A stretch of DNA of 64,000 nucleotides from the NCBI RefSeq assembly GCF_030812775.1, contig NZ_JAUSTI010000015.1, positions 1 through 64,000 on the forward strand, in the 5' to 3' direction. The stretch is from Paenibacillus tundrae. GTDB lineage: Bacteria; Bacillota; Bacilli; Paenibacillales; Paenibacillaceae. Of this stretch, positions 55,731-64,000 are shown in pieces. How positions within the stretch are numbered: position 1 is the stretch's first letter; every line of letters begins with the position of its first letter. The notes under the pieces were generated by a model. The model worked only from the letters and a program-made list of their open reading frames with translations. It searched no databases and was not told where the DNA came from. The position numbers and the translations under genes were made by a program.

Positions 55731-56811
55731 GGTTGAAACGGTTAAGGATCAAATCTGGGTAGTCGGCGGGTATGGACAGGTTGGTCAGATGATCTGTATT
55801 CAGTTAGGAAAATCGTTTCCCGGAAAAGTTTGGGCTGTGGGTCCGAGATTGAATCGTGCTGAGGAATTCAGCCAATCTACGAATGGAAGTGTGCTCCCAC
55901 TCCAGCTTGATGTAACAAAGCATATCGATCCTTTGATGTTATCAACGGTTAAGCTTGTGGTGATGTGTGTGGATCAGATGGATACTCGTTTTATCGAAGC
56001 ATGTGCTGAGGCTGGAACAGATTATATCGATATTACAGCGAAATACGATTTTTTGGTTCAGGTGGAGCGATTGCATGAACATATGCAGGTTAAACAAGCA
56101 ACGGTGATGTTAAGTGTAGGACTATCGCCAGGAGTCACTAACCTACTTGTTCGAGAAGCCGTAGATGGTATGGATCAGACGGAAGAGGTAGATATTACGG
56201 TGATGTTAGGTCTTGGCGAAAAACATGGCAAAGCCGCTGTGCAGTGGACGGTGGATCAGATGAATACGACATATCAGGTTACCCAAAATGGAAAGTATGC
56301 TGAGGTATCTAGCTTTGAAGATGGCAGATGGATTGATTTTGGAGAACAACTTGGATGGAGAAAAGCGTATCGATTCAACTTCTCCGATCAGCATGCTGTA
56401 GCTCGTACATTGCAGATTCCAACCGTTTCAACCCGGCTGTGTCTGGACTCTCGCTGGATCACGAGAGCGATGTCGGTTGCGAAGCGTGTAGGGTTGTTTC
56501 GATTGTTGCGAGTATCTTCGATTCGTAATGCCACGGTTAAGGCATTTGGTCTGATTCCAGGCGGGGAAGAAATGTATGCCGTTAAGGTAGATGCAAAAGG
56601 ATGGAAGAAAGGAAAACCTGTTGTAATCGAGCAGCTTATTGTTGGACAGCGTGAAGCGGATGTGACGGCAGCGATCGCAGCCACTACCGCGGATAAGATG
56701 TACCGAGAAGAGCTTGCGAGCGGCGTATTTCATATGGAGCAGTCGTTCTCTATTCAGGATGTACAGCGGGTACTTCATACCCCCCTCCAGATTACAACGA
56801 AGATTAATTAA
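55714..56811 (+). CDS. Saccharopine dehydrogenase-like NAD(P)-binding protein
   Basis: About 365 residues with an N-terminal Rossmann nucleotide site (VVGGYGQVGQMI) and the saccharopine-dehydrogenase-like fold (DYIDITAKYDF, GLSPGVTNLL). ATG 55714 with GGAGGG 5 nt upstream is chosen over the frame opening at 55666. It overlaps the methyltransferase gene; a shared pathway is likely but the substrates are unknown. The family includes many uncharacterised oxidoreductases. Confidence 0.82.
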   Translation: MQDVSKVETVKDQIWVVGGYGQVGQMICIQLGKSFPGKVWAVGPRLNRAEEFSQSTNGSVLPLQLDVTKHIDPLMLSTVKLVVMCVDQMDTRFIEACAEAGTDYIDITAKYDFLVQVERLHEHMQVKQATVMLSVGLSPGVTNLLVREAVDGMDQTEEVDITVMLGLGEKHGKAAVQWTVDQMNTTYQVTQNGKYAEVSSFEDGRWIDFGEQLGWRKAYRFNFSDQHAVARTLQIPTVSTRLCLDSRWITRAMSVAKRVGLFRLLRVSSIRNATVKAFGLIPGGEEMYAVKVDAKGWKKGKPVVIEQLIVGQREADVTAAIAATTADKMYREELASGVFHMEQSFSIQDVQRVLHTPLQITTKIN

Positions 56812-56889
56812 GCCTATCTGCTGATTTTGCTCAACCCCTTCGACTTCTGTTATCATAATTTCAAGATGATGCGAGGACGGAGGGAGATC

Positions 56890-57183
56890 ATGAGCACGAT
56901 TGCTGTATTACCTTATTACAAAATACAGAGAGAATTGACGGGTCTCGCACAGGAAATCGTATCCAGTGACCGTTCGATGATCCTATATGCGGACAAGATC
57001 GTAACTCAATATCGCGAGTTTAAAATTACAGAAGTGTTCGACATGTCCTTTCGTAGAATGGGGAATGAGGGTGGTTTCTTTTATCTGCATACAAGCACTG
57101 GGGTTTATCCATATATGGTCAAAATTGATCCCAAGCCCTTCATTCAGAAATTTCGGACAATGACATCTAAGCGATTAACCTAA
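56890..57183 (+). CDS. Small conserved protein of unknown function
   Basis: 97 residues (MSTIAVLPYYKIQREL...) with no signal peptide or membrane segment. The pattern of alternating strands and one ending helix (PKPFIQKFRTM) could be a small PH-like fold, which is a guess. ATG 56890 has GGAGGGAG about 3-5 nt upstream. Located between the oxidoreductase and the deaminase, same strand. Confidence 0.65.
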   Translation: MSTIAVLPYYKIQRELTGLAQEIVSSDRSMILYADKIVTQYREFKITEVFDMSFRRMGNEGGFFYLHTSTGVYPYMVKIDPKPFIQKFRTMTSKRLT

Positions 57184-57334
57184 GAAAAATCTTATCGGCT
57201 ACTTCACACAAGACCGCAGAGTGAGGAATCGTCGATGATTGCTCGTATCCTATTTCTTCTTGACCTTCACGTTACGTCAAGGCTTATCCTCAGTTTGGAA
57301 GATCGAAAGCAAACGAAGAGGAGCTGTGTATAGA

Positions 57335-58627
57335 ATGAGTATATTGATTCAGCAAGCAATGATTATGACGATGAACGATAATGATGCCCCCTTTATGGGG
57401 GATATTCGTGTTGAAGGAGATCGGATTGTTGAAATTGCGGCTCATATCACGAGTCAACCGGGAGATGAAGTGATTCATGGAAATGACATGCTCGCTATGC
57501 CTGGGTTAATAAATGCACATCAACATTCCCCAATGAGCTTATTACGCGGTTTCTCGGATGATCTGAAGCTTATGGACTGGTTAGATCGCAAAATGCTGCC
57601 TGCAGAAGCCAATATGACGCCAGAAGATATATACTGGGGGGCGCAGTTGTCCCATGCTGAGATGATAAGATCAGGCACAACGACGTATGCTGATATGTAT
57701 GTACACATGAATGAGATCGCAGAGGCTGTGATGTTAACCGGGATTCGAGCTTCGTTAACACGTGGTATGGTGTTTATGGAGGATGATGGTGGGCGCAGGC
57801 TGCAGGAAGCCATTGATCTTGTACAGCGTTGGTCGGGTAAGGCGGAAGGACGAATCACAACCATGTATGGACCGCACTCCCCTTATACTTGTGCGCCGGA
57901 ACCACTGCGGGATGTAATCGCCATGGCGGTAAAGGAAGATGTCCCCATCCATATTCATCTGGCTGAAACGAGCGAAGAAGTCGTTAAGATTCGGGAGAGA
58001 TATGGGATGACCCCAACTGAATATCTTGAGAGTCTAGGCATGTTTGAGCAGGCACATGTACTATTAGCTCACGCTGTTCATCTGGATCGACAAGATGTTG
58101 AACGGTTAAAAGGAATGCGTGGAGGGGTATCTCATAACCCAGTGAGTAATCTGAAGCTTGGCTGCGGCATTGCCCCTATAACCGAAATGATGGCGCAAGG
58201 GATTCAAGTCGGACTTGGCACGGACGGGGCAGGAAGTGCGACCACGGTTGATATGTTCGAGGAAATCAAGGCAGCGACCTGGTTGCAAAAACTCAATTAC
58301 GGTGATCCTACACGTTTACCTGCACGAAATGTACTACAGGTGGCTACCCGTGGAAGTGCAGGATTGTTAAATCTGGAAGAACAGGTGGGGGTATTGGAAG
58401 TAGGACGCAAAGCGGATATCATTTTAATAGATCTGTCAAAACCACATCTGCAACCTGTGCATAATCTGGAGTCCCTAGTGGCCTACAGTGTTAATGGTTC
58501 GGACGTAGATACAACCATTGTAAACGGTAAAATCCTGATGAAAGGCAGACAGTTGCTTACGATTGATGAAGAAATACTATTTCACGAGACTCGTACACGC
58601 GCTAAACGGATTGTTGAAGGAATCTAA
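57335..58627 (+). CDS. Amidohydrolase, MtaD/SAH-deaminase type
   Basis: 430 residues of the TrzA/ATZ amidohydrolase family. Metal-binding HxH in INAHQHSPMSLLRGFSDD, catalytic-site elements HIHLAET, LAHAVHL, SHNPVSNLKLGCGIAPI and GTDGAGS are present. These match 5-methylthioadenosine/S-adenosylhomocysteine deaminases, so it may recycle adenosine-type by-products of SAM reactions; chlorohydrolases are close relatives. ATG 57335 begins the family-like sequence; a GAGGAG lies about 11 nt upstream. The frame opening at 57239 has no support. A SAM methyltransferase gene lies upstream, which fits SAH salvage. Confidence 0.86.
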   Translation: MSILIQQAMIMTMNDNDAPFMGDIRVEGDRIVEIAAHITSQPGDEVIHGNDMLAMPGLINAHQHSPMSLLRGFSDDLKLMDWLDRKMLPAEANMTPEDIYWGAQLSHAEMIRSGTTTYADMYVHMNEIAEAVMLTGIRASLTRGMVFMEDDGGRRLQEAIDLVQRWSGKAEGRITTMYGPHSPYTCAPEPLRDVIAMAVKEDVPIHIHLAETSEEVVKIRERYGMTPTEYLESLGMFEQAHVLLAHAVHLDRQDVERLKGMRGGVSHNPVSNLKLGCGIAPITEMMAQGIQVGLGTDGAGSATTVDMFEEIKAATWLQKLNYGDPTRLPARNVLQVATRGSAGLLNLEEQVGVLEVGRKADIILIDLSKPHLQPVHNLESLVAYSVNGSDVDTTIVNGKILMKGRQLLTIDEEILFHETRTRAKRIVEGI

Positions 58628-58836
58628 AAGAAATACTGAAAAAAATAAATTTAATGGTAATAAATACCTTTTATAGAATATGAATTATAAATTATGCGTC
58701 TCGAACATACTGTTCGCGGCGCTTTTTGTCGTTGTTAGTTGGAAAATGTAGAAATTTGATGTTCAGAATTGGTCCAGAATTACTTACTATACTGAGCTTA
58801 AAGTTGTTCAAATTCGAAGGTTAATCAAGGAGGAAC

Positions 58837-60204
58837 ATGAGCGTGAAGGGGAAAACAGACAAAAAAACACTTGCTCCGTTGATGAGAAAAAGCATGTTAA
58901 CTGTGCTTGGGTTGAGCATTGCTATACCGTTAGGTGGATCGATCCCTCAGGCTACGGCCGATGCCGGCCATGAGCAGGTTTTTATTAAAGGGCCTGTTTT
59001 GAACGATAGAATCGTATGGTTAAACAATTCATCAGATAACTTGGATACAGGATTGACAGATATTTGGGTTAATCATTCAGAGGTTTCTATTGACCTAAGT
59101 CAACACTTTCCAATTAATTATTTTAAGGATTTATCTGCGAGTTCAGATAATCCTCAAGTCGCACAGGCTTATGTATCAAGTAATCGACTGTATGTAGTCC
59201 CATCTAAGACGGGAACTGTGAATATTAAGTTGACTGCAAGACATGCCGTGTCTGATGAAGAGGTTTCGGACTATATTAGACTTTATGTTAATAAGCAAGG
59301 CGATGTTAACAATGACGGAAAAGTAAATTCAACAGATGTGGTTGAAATTCTTCGTTACATCCGGAATGAAATGGTACAACGCTCTAGTATCTCCAACCTA
59401 AAACTTAACAGGTTAGACGTGGATCGGGATGGAGAAGTGCAATGGTCAGACGCACGTATCTTGATGGAAAAATATACGATCAAGCAGTTAGGTGCGGAGA
59501 ATAAAAATGTTGTGTTGACATTTGAACAGGCGACTGATGCTCCTTATGCACTAAACGGGAAAATCATGGGTGACATGAACGTAGGAAGTGTATTGACGAG
59601 TAGTTTCGAGTATTATGATTTTGATAATCCTACCGATACGCCAGGAAACTCCATTTATCAATGGTACCGGTCATCCGATGCTGAAGGGTTGAATAAAATA
59701 GCAATTTCACAAGCGACCACTAGGGATTATACAATTACGTCAGAGGACGAGAACAAGTATCTCTTTTTAGAGATTACACCGTTTACTTCATTTGGTAGAC
59801 AAGGGAATAAACTGCTTATCCCAGCCTCGGGGGCTGTAAATGCAGAAGAAGATATTGTAAGCTTGTCTCCTGCCAATGAATCTATCCAAGTGAAAATGAA
59901 TGATGATTTAGTCGTCACATATAAACGTCCAATATTCAGTACAGAACTCGGTGGTTCGATTGTCATTAAAGAATGGCCTTCCGGTGAAAATGCAGTTATC
60001 TATACGGAACCTTTTGGATTCTCAATCCAAGGAAATCAATTATCGATACATCCAACAAACTTGGAGCCGGATACCCAATATTCGGTCGAGATTCCAAATG
60101 ATTTAGTACTTATTGGTGATGAAGACAATCATGACTCAGCTAAAGGTACCGGAACTGAGGATGGGATGAAATCGTGGGTTTTTAAAACTGAAGTCCCCCG
60201 TTAA
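58837..60204 (+). CDS. Secreted protein with a dockerin-like domain
   Basis: 455 residues with a signal peptide (about 1-45). Then an N-terminal region, a type I dockerin-like pair of calcium loops (DVNNDGKVNSTDVVEILRYIR and DVDRDGEVQWSDARILMEKY, about residues 160-215), an Ig/beta region with YQWYRSSDAEG, and a C-terminal Big_5-like domain (SLSPANESIQVKMNDDLVVTY). Dockerins bind cohesins, and the next gene encodes a cohesin. ATG 58837 is 3 nt from AAGGAGG and GTG 58843 is 9 nt away; either start is possible. Confidence 0.82.
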   Translation: MSVKGKTDKKTLAPLMRKSMLTVLGLSIAIPLGGSIPQATADAGHEQVFIKGPVLNDRIVWLNNSSDNLDTGLTDIWVNHSEVSIDLSQHFPINYFKDLSASSDNPQVAQAYVSSNRLYVVPSKTGTVNIKLTARHAVSDEEVSDYIRLYVNKQGDVNNDGKVNSTDVVEILRYIRNEMVQRSSISNLKLNRLDVDRDGEVQWSDARILMEKYTIKQLGAENKNVVLTFEQATDAPYALNGKIMGDMNVGSVLTSSFEYYDFDNPTDTPGNSIYQWYRSSDAEGLNKIAISQATTRDYTITSEDENKYLFLEITPFTSFGRQGNKLLIPASGAVNAEEDIVSLSPANESIQVKMNDDLVVTYKRPIFSTELGGSIVIKEWPSGENAVIYTEPFGFSIQGNQLSIHPTNLEPDTQYSVEIPNDLVLIGDEDNHDSAKGTGTEDGMKSWVFKTEVPR

Positions 60205-60251
60205 CAACTAAAATGTTTTCACTACTAATAAATAATCACGGAGGTTATCAT

Positions 60252-62234
60252 ATGGGTCATCCGAATAAAAAGCGTGTTAGAGTCAAGAGAACAATGTCTA
60301 ATTTAATCGCTTTATCGCTCCTTTCATCACTTGCATTGCCGAGTATCGCAGGAGCAGCACCATCAGAGACGTTTAAGATCCAAATTGATAATGTCAGCGT
60401 ACAAGTAGGACAGTCGGTTCATGTACCTGTAACTTTGAAAAAACCAGAACGCAATGAGGTAACCAGTTACAATATGCAGGTTGACTATGATTCAACTGCT
60501 TTGGAAATTGTTCGCATCACCCCGAAATATGGAAATAATGAGTTTCCTGGCTGTGCAGAGGACACAGAAGGTTGCTTCCAGTATTTTTATGATAATCAAT
60601 CCGGTTTTTTAAGAATTATCTGGGCAGATTTTACGGCTGGAGATCACAATATTTCATCTGAACAGCAACTATTTGATATCGAGTTTAAAGCCAAAGCCAA
60701 TGCAACATCGGGAATCAAACAACTTAATATAAAAGATGATTCCGAGCATTGGAACTTTACCAATTCGATCTACGAACAGCCTGCTCAATGGTCCGGAGGG
60801 GCAATTACGATTACAGGTGGAGGCTCATCTGGTGGTGGGAATTCGGGCACGCCTACACCAACTAACCCATCTACACCGTCCAACCCATCTACACCACCTT
60901 CATCGTCTTCAGGTGGAACACCTTCTACAACTACAACAACGCCAACAGCCACGACGACTCCTACAACACCTGCAGTAACCAAAGGTGTGGATATTTATGT
61001 CAATGGACAGAAACAGGAGCAGTCGGCAACAGCTTCAACAGTGACGAATGGCAAACAGGTAACGACTACTGTAAAGGTGGATAATGACAAAGTTATTACT
61101 CAAATCGGCAGTGGACTAAGATCGGTTATGCTCCCAATTACCGGCACAGGTGCTGACAGAGTAGTTGGTGAACTGAATGGTAAGTTGGTTAAGGCGATGG
61201 TCGGAAAGGATGCAGAAGTTGTCCTCCAAACGGATTTTGGTACCTACACACTTCCAGCGAACCAGCTGCAAATTGATCGACTTGCGTCTGAACTGGGAGC
61301 GGGCACTTCGCTGGAGAATATCGTAATTCAGCTGACGGTTTCTAAAAGCTCTGAAACAACTAAAGCCACTGTGGAAGCTGCTGCAGCCAAACAAAGTAAC
61401 ACTAGCATCGTTGGTTCACCTATCGACTTTGAAGTTAGAGCAACTGTAGGCGAGAAGCAAGTTCAAGTGAATCAGTTCGACACGTATGTAGAACGTACCA
61501 TTACACTACCAGATGATATTGACCCTACCAAAATCACGACCGGTGTAGTGCTGCTATCTGATGGAAGCGTGTTACATGTACCTACCAAAGTAAGCAATAC
61601 AGACGGTCACTACTCGGCTGTTATTAACAGTCTGACCAATAACACATACGCATTAGTTTATCATCAGGCCACATTTGACGATATCGCATCACATTGGAGT
61701 CGTAACGATGTGGAGGATCTTGCGTCCCGGATGATTATCCAGGGAACATCAGAGGGTACTTTTGCGCCAGATCGCAGCATTACACGTGCAGAGTTCACGG
61801 CTGTTCTTCTGCGTAGTCTTGGACTGCATACTCCAAAAGGAACAGAAGCGATTGCATTCTCGGATGTTTCGGGGAGTAGTTGGTATGCGGATGAAGTACA
61901 GACAGCAGTTTCCTATGGGCTAGTGAACGGATATTCAGATGATAGCTTCCGTCCAAGTGGTGTTATTACACGTGCAGAAGCGTTAACGATCATATCTCGT
62001 GCCATGAATCTAGTGGAATTGGAGCAAGCTTCTTCATCTGAGACGGCTGCTCTGTTGAATTCCTATACCGATGGAAATAACGTACAGACGTGGGCTGCAG
62101 ATCCGGTGGCATCAGCCATTAAACAAGGTTTGGTAGAAGGCAGTGACGGCAAATTAATGGCGAATTCATCCATTAGTCGTTCTCAAACCGTAGCTATTGT
62201 CAAACGCCTATTGAGCAAGGCAGGGCTTATCTAA
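60252..62234 (+). CDS. Surface protein with cohesin domain and three SLH repeats
   Basis: 660 residues: signal peptide, a cohesin domain (about 40-175; VSVQVGQSVHVPVTLKK, YNMQVDYDSTALEIV, LFDIEFKAKA), a Gly/Ser/Thr/Pro linker (about 185-240), a beta-rich middle region, and three C-terminal SLH repeats (about 475-660; FDDIASHWSRNDVEDLA, FSDVSGSSWYADEVQTA, third weaker). It would sit on the cell wall and dock dockerin-bearing proteins such as the neighbour. ATG 60252 has ACGGAGG 7 nt upstream; 48 nt after the previous gene. Confidence 0.88.
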   Translation: MGHPNKKRVRVKRTMSNLIALSLLSSLALPSIAGAAPSETFKIQIDNVSVQVGQSVHVPVTLKKPERNEVTSYNMQVDYDSTALEIVRITPKYGNNEFPGCAEDTEGCFQYFYDNQSGFLRIIWADFTAGDHNISSEQQLFDIEFKAKANATSGIKQLNIKDDSEHWNFTNSIYEQPAQWSGGAITITGGGSSGGGNSGTPTPTNPSTPSNPSTPPSSSSGGTPSTTTTTPTATTTPTTPAVTKGVDIYVNGQKQEQSATASTVTNGKQVTTTVKVDNDKVITQIGSGLRSVMLPITGTGADRVVGELNGKLVKAMVGKDAEVVLQTDFGTYTLPANQLQIDRLASELGAGTSLENIVIQLTVSKSSETTKATVEAAAAKQSNTSIVGSPIDFEVRATVGEKQVQVNQFDTYVERTITLPDDIDPTKITTGVVLLSDGSVLHVPTKVSNTDGHYSAVINSLTNNTYALVYHQATFDDIASHWSRNDVEDLASRMIIQGTSEGTFAPDRSITRAEFTAVLLRSLGLHTPKGTEAIAFSDVSGSSWYADEVQTAVSYGLVNGYSDDSFRPSGVITRAEALTIISRAMNLVELEQASSSETAALLNSYTDGNNVQTWAADPVASAIKQGLVEGSDGKLMANSSISRSQTVAIVKRLLSKAGLI

Positions 62235-62675
62235 GTGAGATAATATATTCAATATACTTAATAGAATCCAAAACGAGTGCTCGTCCCGATAGGGGCGAGG
62301 CTTTTTTTGTTCCGATCTAGTAAGGAGCCACAGTTACACCGTTGCCCAATCATATTGCGTTTGTCGAAGCAGCAGGACATCTGATAATATAGAGTAGGTG
62401 AATCATATTCACAATTCACATCTCTTATGAGTTATTTGTATGGAAAGAGATAGATAGAATTATTCCGATGAATATCTAGCCCTGGCTTAAAGCAACTAGT
62501 GGAACTATTGAATGGTTTAAGCATAAGCATGGAAAGCTTTGTACTGAGGCCGCTCAAAGAAAATAGTGCATACAGGCTTGTGTCAGGTACATGTCTGCTA
62601 ATGTATGTGAATAGTTGAACATAACAATACGTATATAATCCTATTTGAGAATCTATTGAAGAATGGAGCCGTCCG
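62235..62675. other. Intergenic region before ubiD
   Basis: 441 nt with the terminator of the SLH gene at 62280-62308 and, near the downstream gene, a candidate -10 TATAAT at 62634-62639. I see no RNA motif or small ORF with a binding site here. Confidence 0.5.
62280..62308 (+). terminator. Terminator of the SLH/cohesin gene
   Basis: 8-bp stem CTCGTCCC/GGGGCGAG (one G-U) with a GATA loop, then a run of seven T. Confidence 0.9.
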
Positions 62676-64000
62676 ATGAAATATCGCAATATGGAAGATT
62701 GTATTAACGATCTGGAACAGCATGGACATCTGATTCGTGTGAAGGAAGAGGTTGATCCGGATCTAGAGATGGCAGCGATTCATATGAAAGTGTTTGAAGC
62801 TCAAGGGCCTGCGTTGTTATTTGAACAGGTAAAAGGTTCTAAGTTCCGGGCGCTTTCCAACCTTTTTGGCAACATGGAACGTAGTAAATTTCTATTCCGT
62901 GAGACGCTTGAAGGTGTGCAACGTGTCATGGAGGTAAGGGGAGACCCGATGAAAGCCTTGAAAAGGCCTTTTGCCCATATGGGGACAGCTCTCGCTGCTT
63001 GGCAAGCGTTGCCTAAGCAAAAATCGATTAGCTTGCCGGTGTCTGCTCAGGAGATTCAAATCTCGGATTTGCCATTGATTAAGCATTGGCCGATGGATGG
63101 AGGCGCATTTGTTACGTTGCCGCAAGTCTATTCGGAGGATCCAGACAAACCAGGCATTATGAACTCCAACTTAGGCATGTACCGTGTACAGCTTAGTGGT
63201 AATGAGTATGACATGAACAAGGAGATCGGATTGCATTACCAGATTCATCGGGGAATCGGTGTGCATCAGGCGAAAGCAGTCAAAAAGGGTGAGCCGTTAA
63301 AAGTTAGTATTTTCATCGGTGGACCACCTGCACATACGTTATCTGCTGTAATGCCGCTGCCCGAAGGACTCAGTGAGATGACCTTTGCCGGACTGCTTGC
63401 CGGACGTCGTTTCCGGTATAGTTACAAGGATGGTTATTGTATCAGTAACGATGCTGATTTTGTTATTACAGGAGATATTTATCCTGGGGAAACGAAACCG
63501 GAAGGACCATTCGGTGACCATCTCGGATACTACAGTCTTACGCATGAGTTCCCGTTAATGAGAGTGCACAAGGTGTATGCCAAACCGAATGCAATTTGGC
63601 CATTTACTGTCGTTGGTCGTCCGCCGCAGGAGGACACGGCATTTGGTGACTTGATTCACGAAATAACAGGTGACGCAATCAAGCAGGAGATTCCAGGTGT
63701 GAAAGAAGTACATGCGGTCGATGCTGCGGGTGTACACCCGCTCTTGTTTGCAATCGGAAGTGAGCGTTATACACCGTACCAAGTGGTCAAACAACCAACA
63801 GAGCTACTGACCATCGCTAACCGCATTCTGGGTACAGGACAGCTTAGTTTAGCGAAGTATCTATTTATTACAGCTGAGGATCAACAACCGCTAAGCACCC
63901 ATCGGGAGGTTGAGTTCCTGACTTATATCTTAGAGCGGTTAAATCTGAAGAGAGATATCCATTTCTATACGAATACAACAATGGATACACTCGATTATTC
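62676..64000 (+). CDS. UbiD-family decarboxylase, truncated by the window edge
   Basis: About 441 codons are visible and the frame is still open at 64000. The UbiD fold is recognisable: MKYRNMEDCINDLE beginning, LPLIKHWPMDGGAFVTLPQV, and the prFMN-dependent active-site region KPEGPFGDHLGYYS with the conserved Glu. The family uses prenylated FMN to decarboxylate 4-hydroxybenzoate-type or polyprenyl-benzoate substrates (ubiquinone or menaquinone routes and aromatic decarboxylation). GGAG lies 7 nt before ATG 62676. The exact substrate is not deducible. Confidence 0.93.
   Translation, partial: MKYRNMEDCINDLEQHGHLIRVKEEVDPDLEMAAIHMKVFEAQGPALLFEQVKGSKFRALSNLFGNMERSKFLFRETLEGVQRVMEVRGDPMKALKRPFAHMGTALAAWQALPKQKSISLPVSAQEIQISDLPLIKHWPMDGGAFVTLPQVYSEDPDKPGIMNSNLGMYRVQLSGNEYDMNKEIGLHYQIHRGIGVHQAKAVKKGEPLKVSIFIGGPPAHTLSAVMPLPEGLSEMTFAGLLAGRRFRYSYKDGYCISNDADFVITGDIYPGETKPEGPFGDHLGYYSLTHEFPLMRVHKVYAKPNAIWPFTVVGRPPQEDTAFGDLIHEITGDAIKQEIPGVKEVHAVDAAGVHPLLFAIGSERYTPYQVVKQPTELLTIANRILGTGQLSLAKYLFITAEDQQPLSTHREVEFLTYILERLNLKRDIHFYTNTTMDTLDY

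Noticed and set aside
57259..57281. Inverted repeat CTTGAC/GTCAAG before the deaminase gene
   Set aside because: Only 6 bp with an 11-nt loop and no T tract; expected by chance at this length.
60736..60982. Frames on both strands across the Gly/Ser/Thr/Pro linker of the SLH/cohesin gene
   Set aside because: Low-complexity linker codons read in other frames; no start signal.
62432..62689. Minus-strand frame in the region before ubiD
   Set aside because: Overlaps the ubiD start, has no binding site and no recognisable domain.

Overview
The window looks like a chromosomal segment of a Paenibacillus-type, spore-forming, low-to-mid GC Gram-positive. The reasons are: strong AAGGAGG-like ribosome binding sites with frequent TTG and GTG starts; a YjcZ-type sporulation miniprotein; a YolD-like protein; SLH-anchored surface proteins; ROK and AraC carbohydrate regulators; an LplA/LplB/LplC-type sugar importer; and a DesK/DesR/Des cold system. 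I see no rRNA, tRNA, CRISPR array, insertion sequence or prophage.

Layout. 1-6038 (minus): a complete mrp Na+/H+ antiporter operon in which mrpA and mrpB are fused into one gene. 6336-9828: a Cache/HAMP diguanylate cyclase, a small unknown protein and a second membrane diguanylate cyclase. 10062-18469: a giant DUF11-repeat protein in two overlapping reading frames. 18667-22262: YolD-like protein, YjcZ miniprotein, a permease broken by a small deletion, ferritin, and a secreted polysaccharide deacetylase. 22319-23242: a lipoprotein. 23390-26326 (minus): des-desK-desR membrane-fluidity system with a repeat cluster placed as a DesR operator. 26716-27558: YitT protein. 27753-40583: a carbohydrate locus (ROK repressor, ROK kinase, MFS transporter, membrane-bound AraC regulator, ABC importer, an unrecognised probable saccharide enzyme, a xylose-isomerase-like barrel protein) with a XylR-like palindrome and a cre box. 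40701-45838 (minus): ComA/ComP-like two-component system and an SLH-anchored serine hydrolase. 46148-52275: a P-loop kinase, a PadR regulator coupled to an unusual SEDS-like membrane protein, an SgrR-like regulator and a DUF4173 membrane protein. 52368-53548: an upstream leader ORF and yidC. 53617-58627: a LuxR regulator, methyltransferase, saccharopine-dehydrogenase-like protein, a small unknown and an MtaD-like deaminase. 58837-62234: a dockerin-like secreted protein next to a cohesin plus SLH protein. 62676-end: a UbiD-family decarboxylase cut by the window edge.

The most interesting find is at 52327-52718. A 116-codon ORF with one N-terminal membrane segment and an Arg-rich/acidic stretch ends across the start of yidC. 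A 12-bp hairpin whose 3' arm contains part of the yidC ribosome binding site lies 7 nt after the acidic codons. This is the architecture of the Bacillus subtilis MifM-YidC2 force-sensing arrest system, with a different peptide sequence.

Other points worth attention: two genes (desK and the DUF11 protein) whose only well-spaced ribosome binding site points to an AUU start; a neighbouring cohesin/dockerin pair that could form a minimal cell-surface complex; a PadR-coupled HAAS-SEDS fusion; and a probable new saccharide enzyme in the importer operon.
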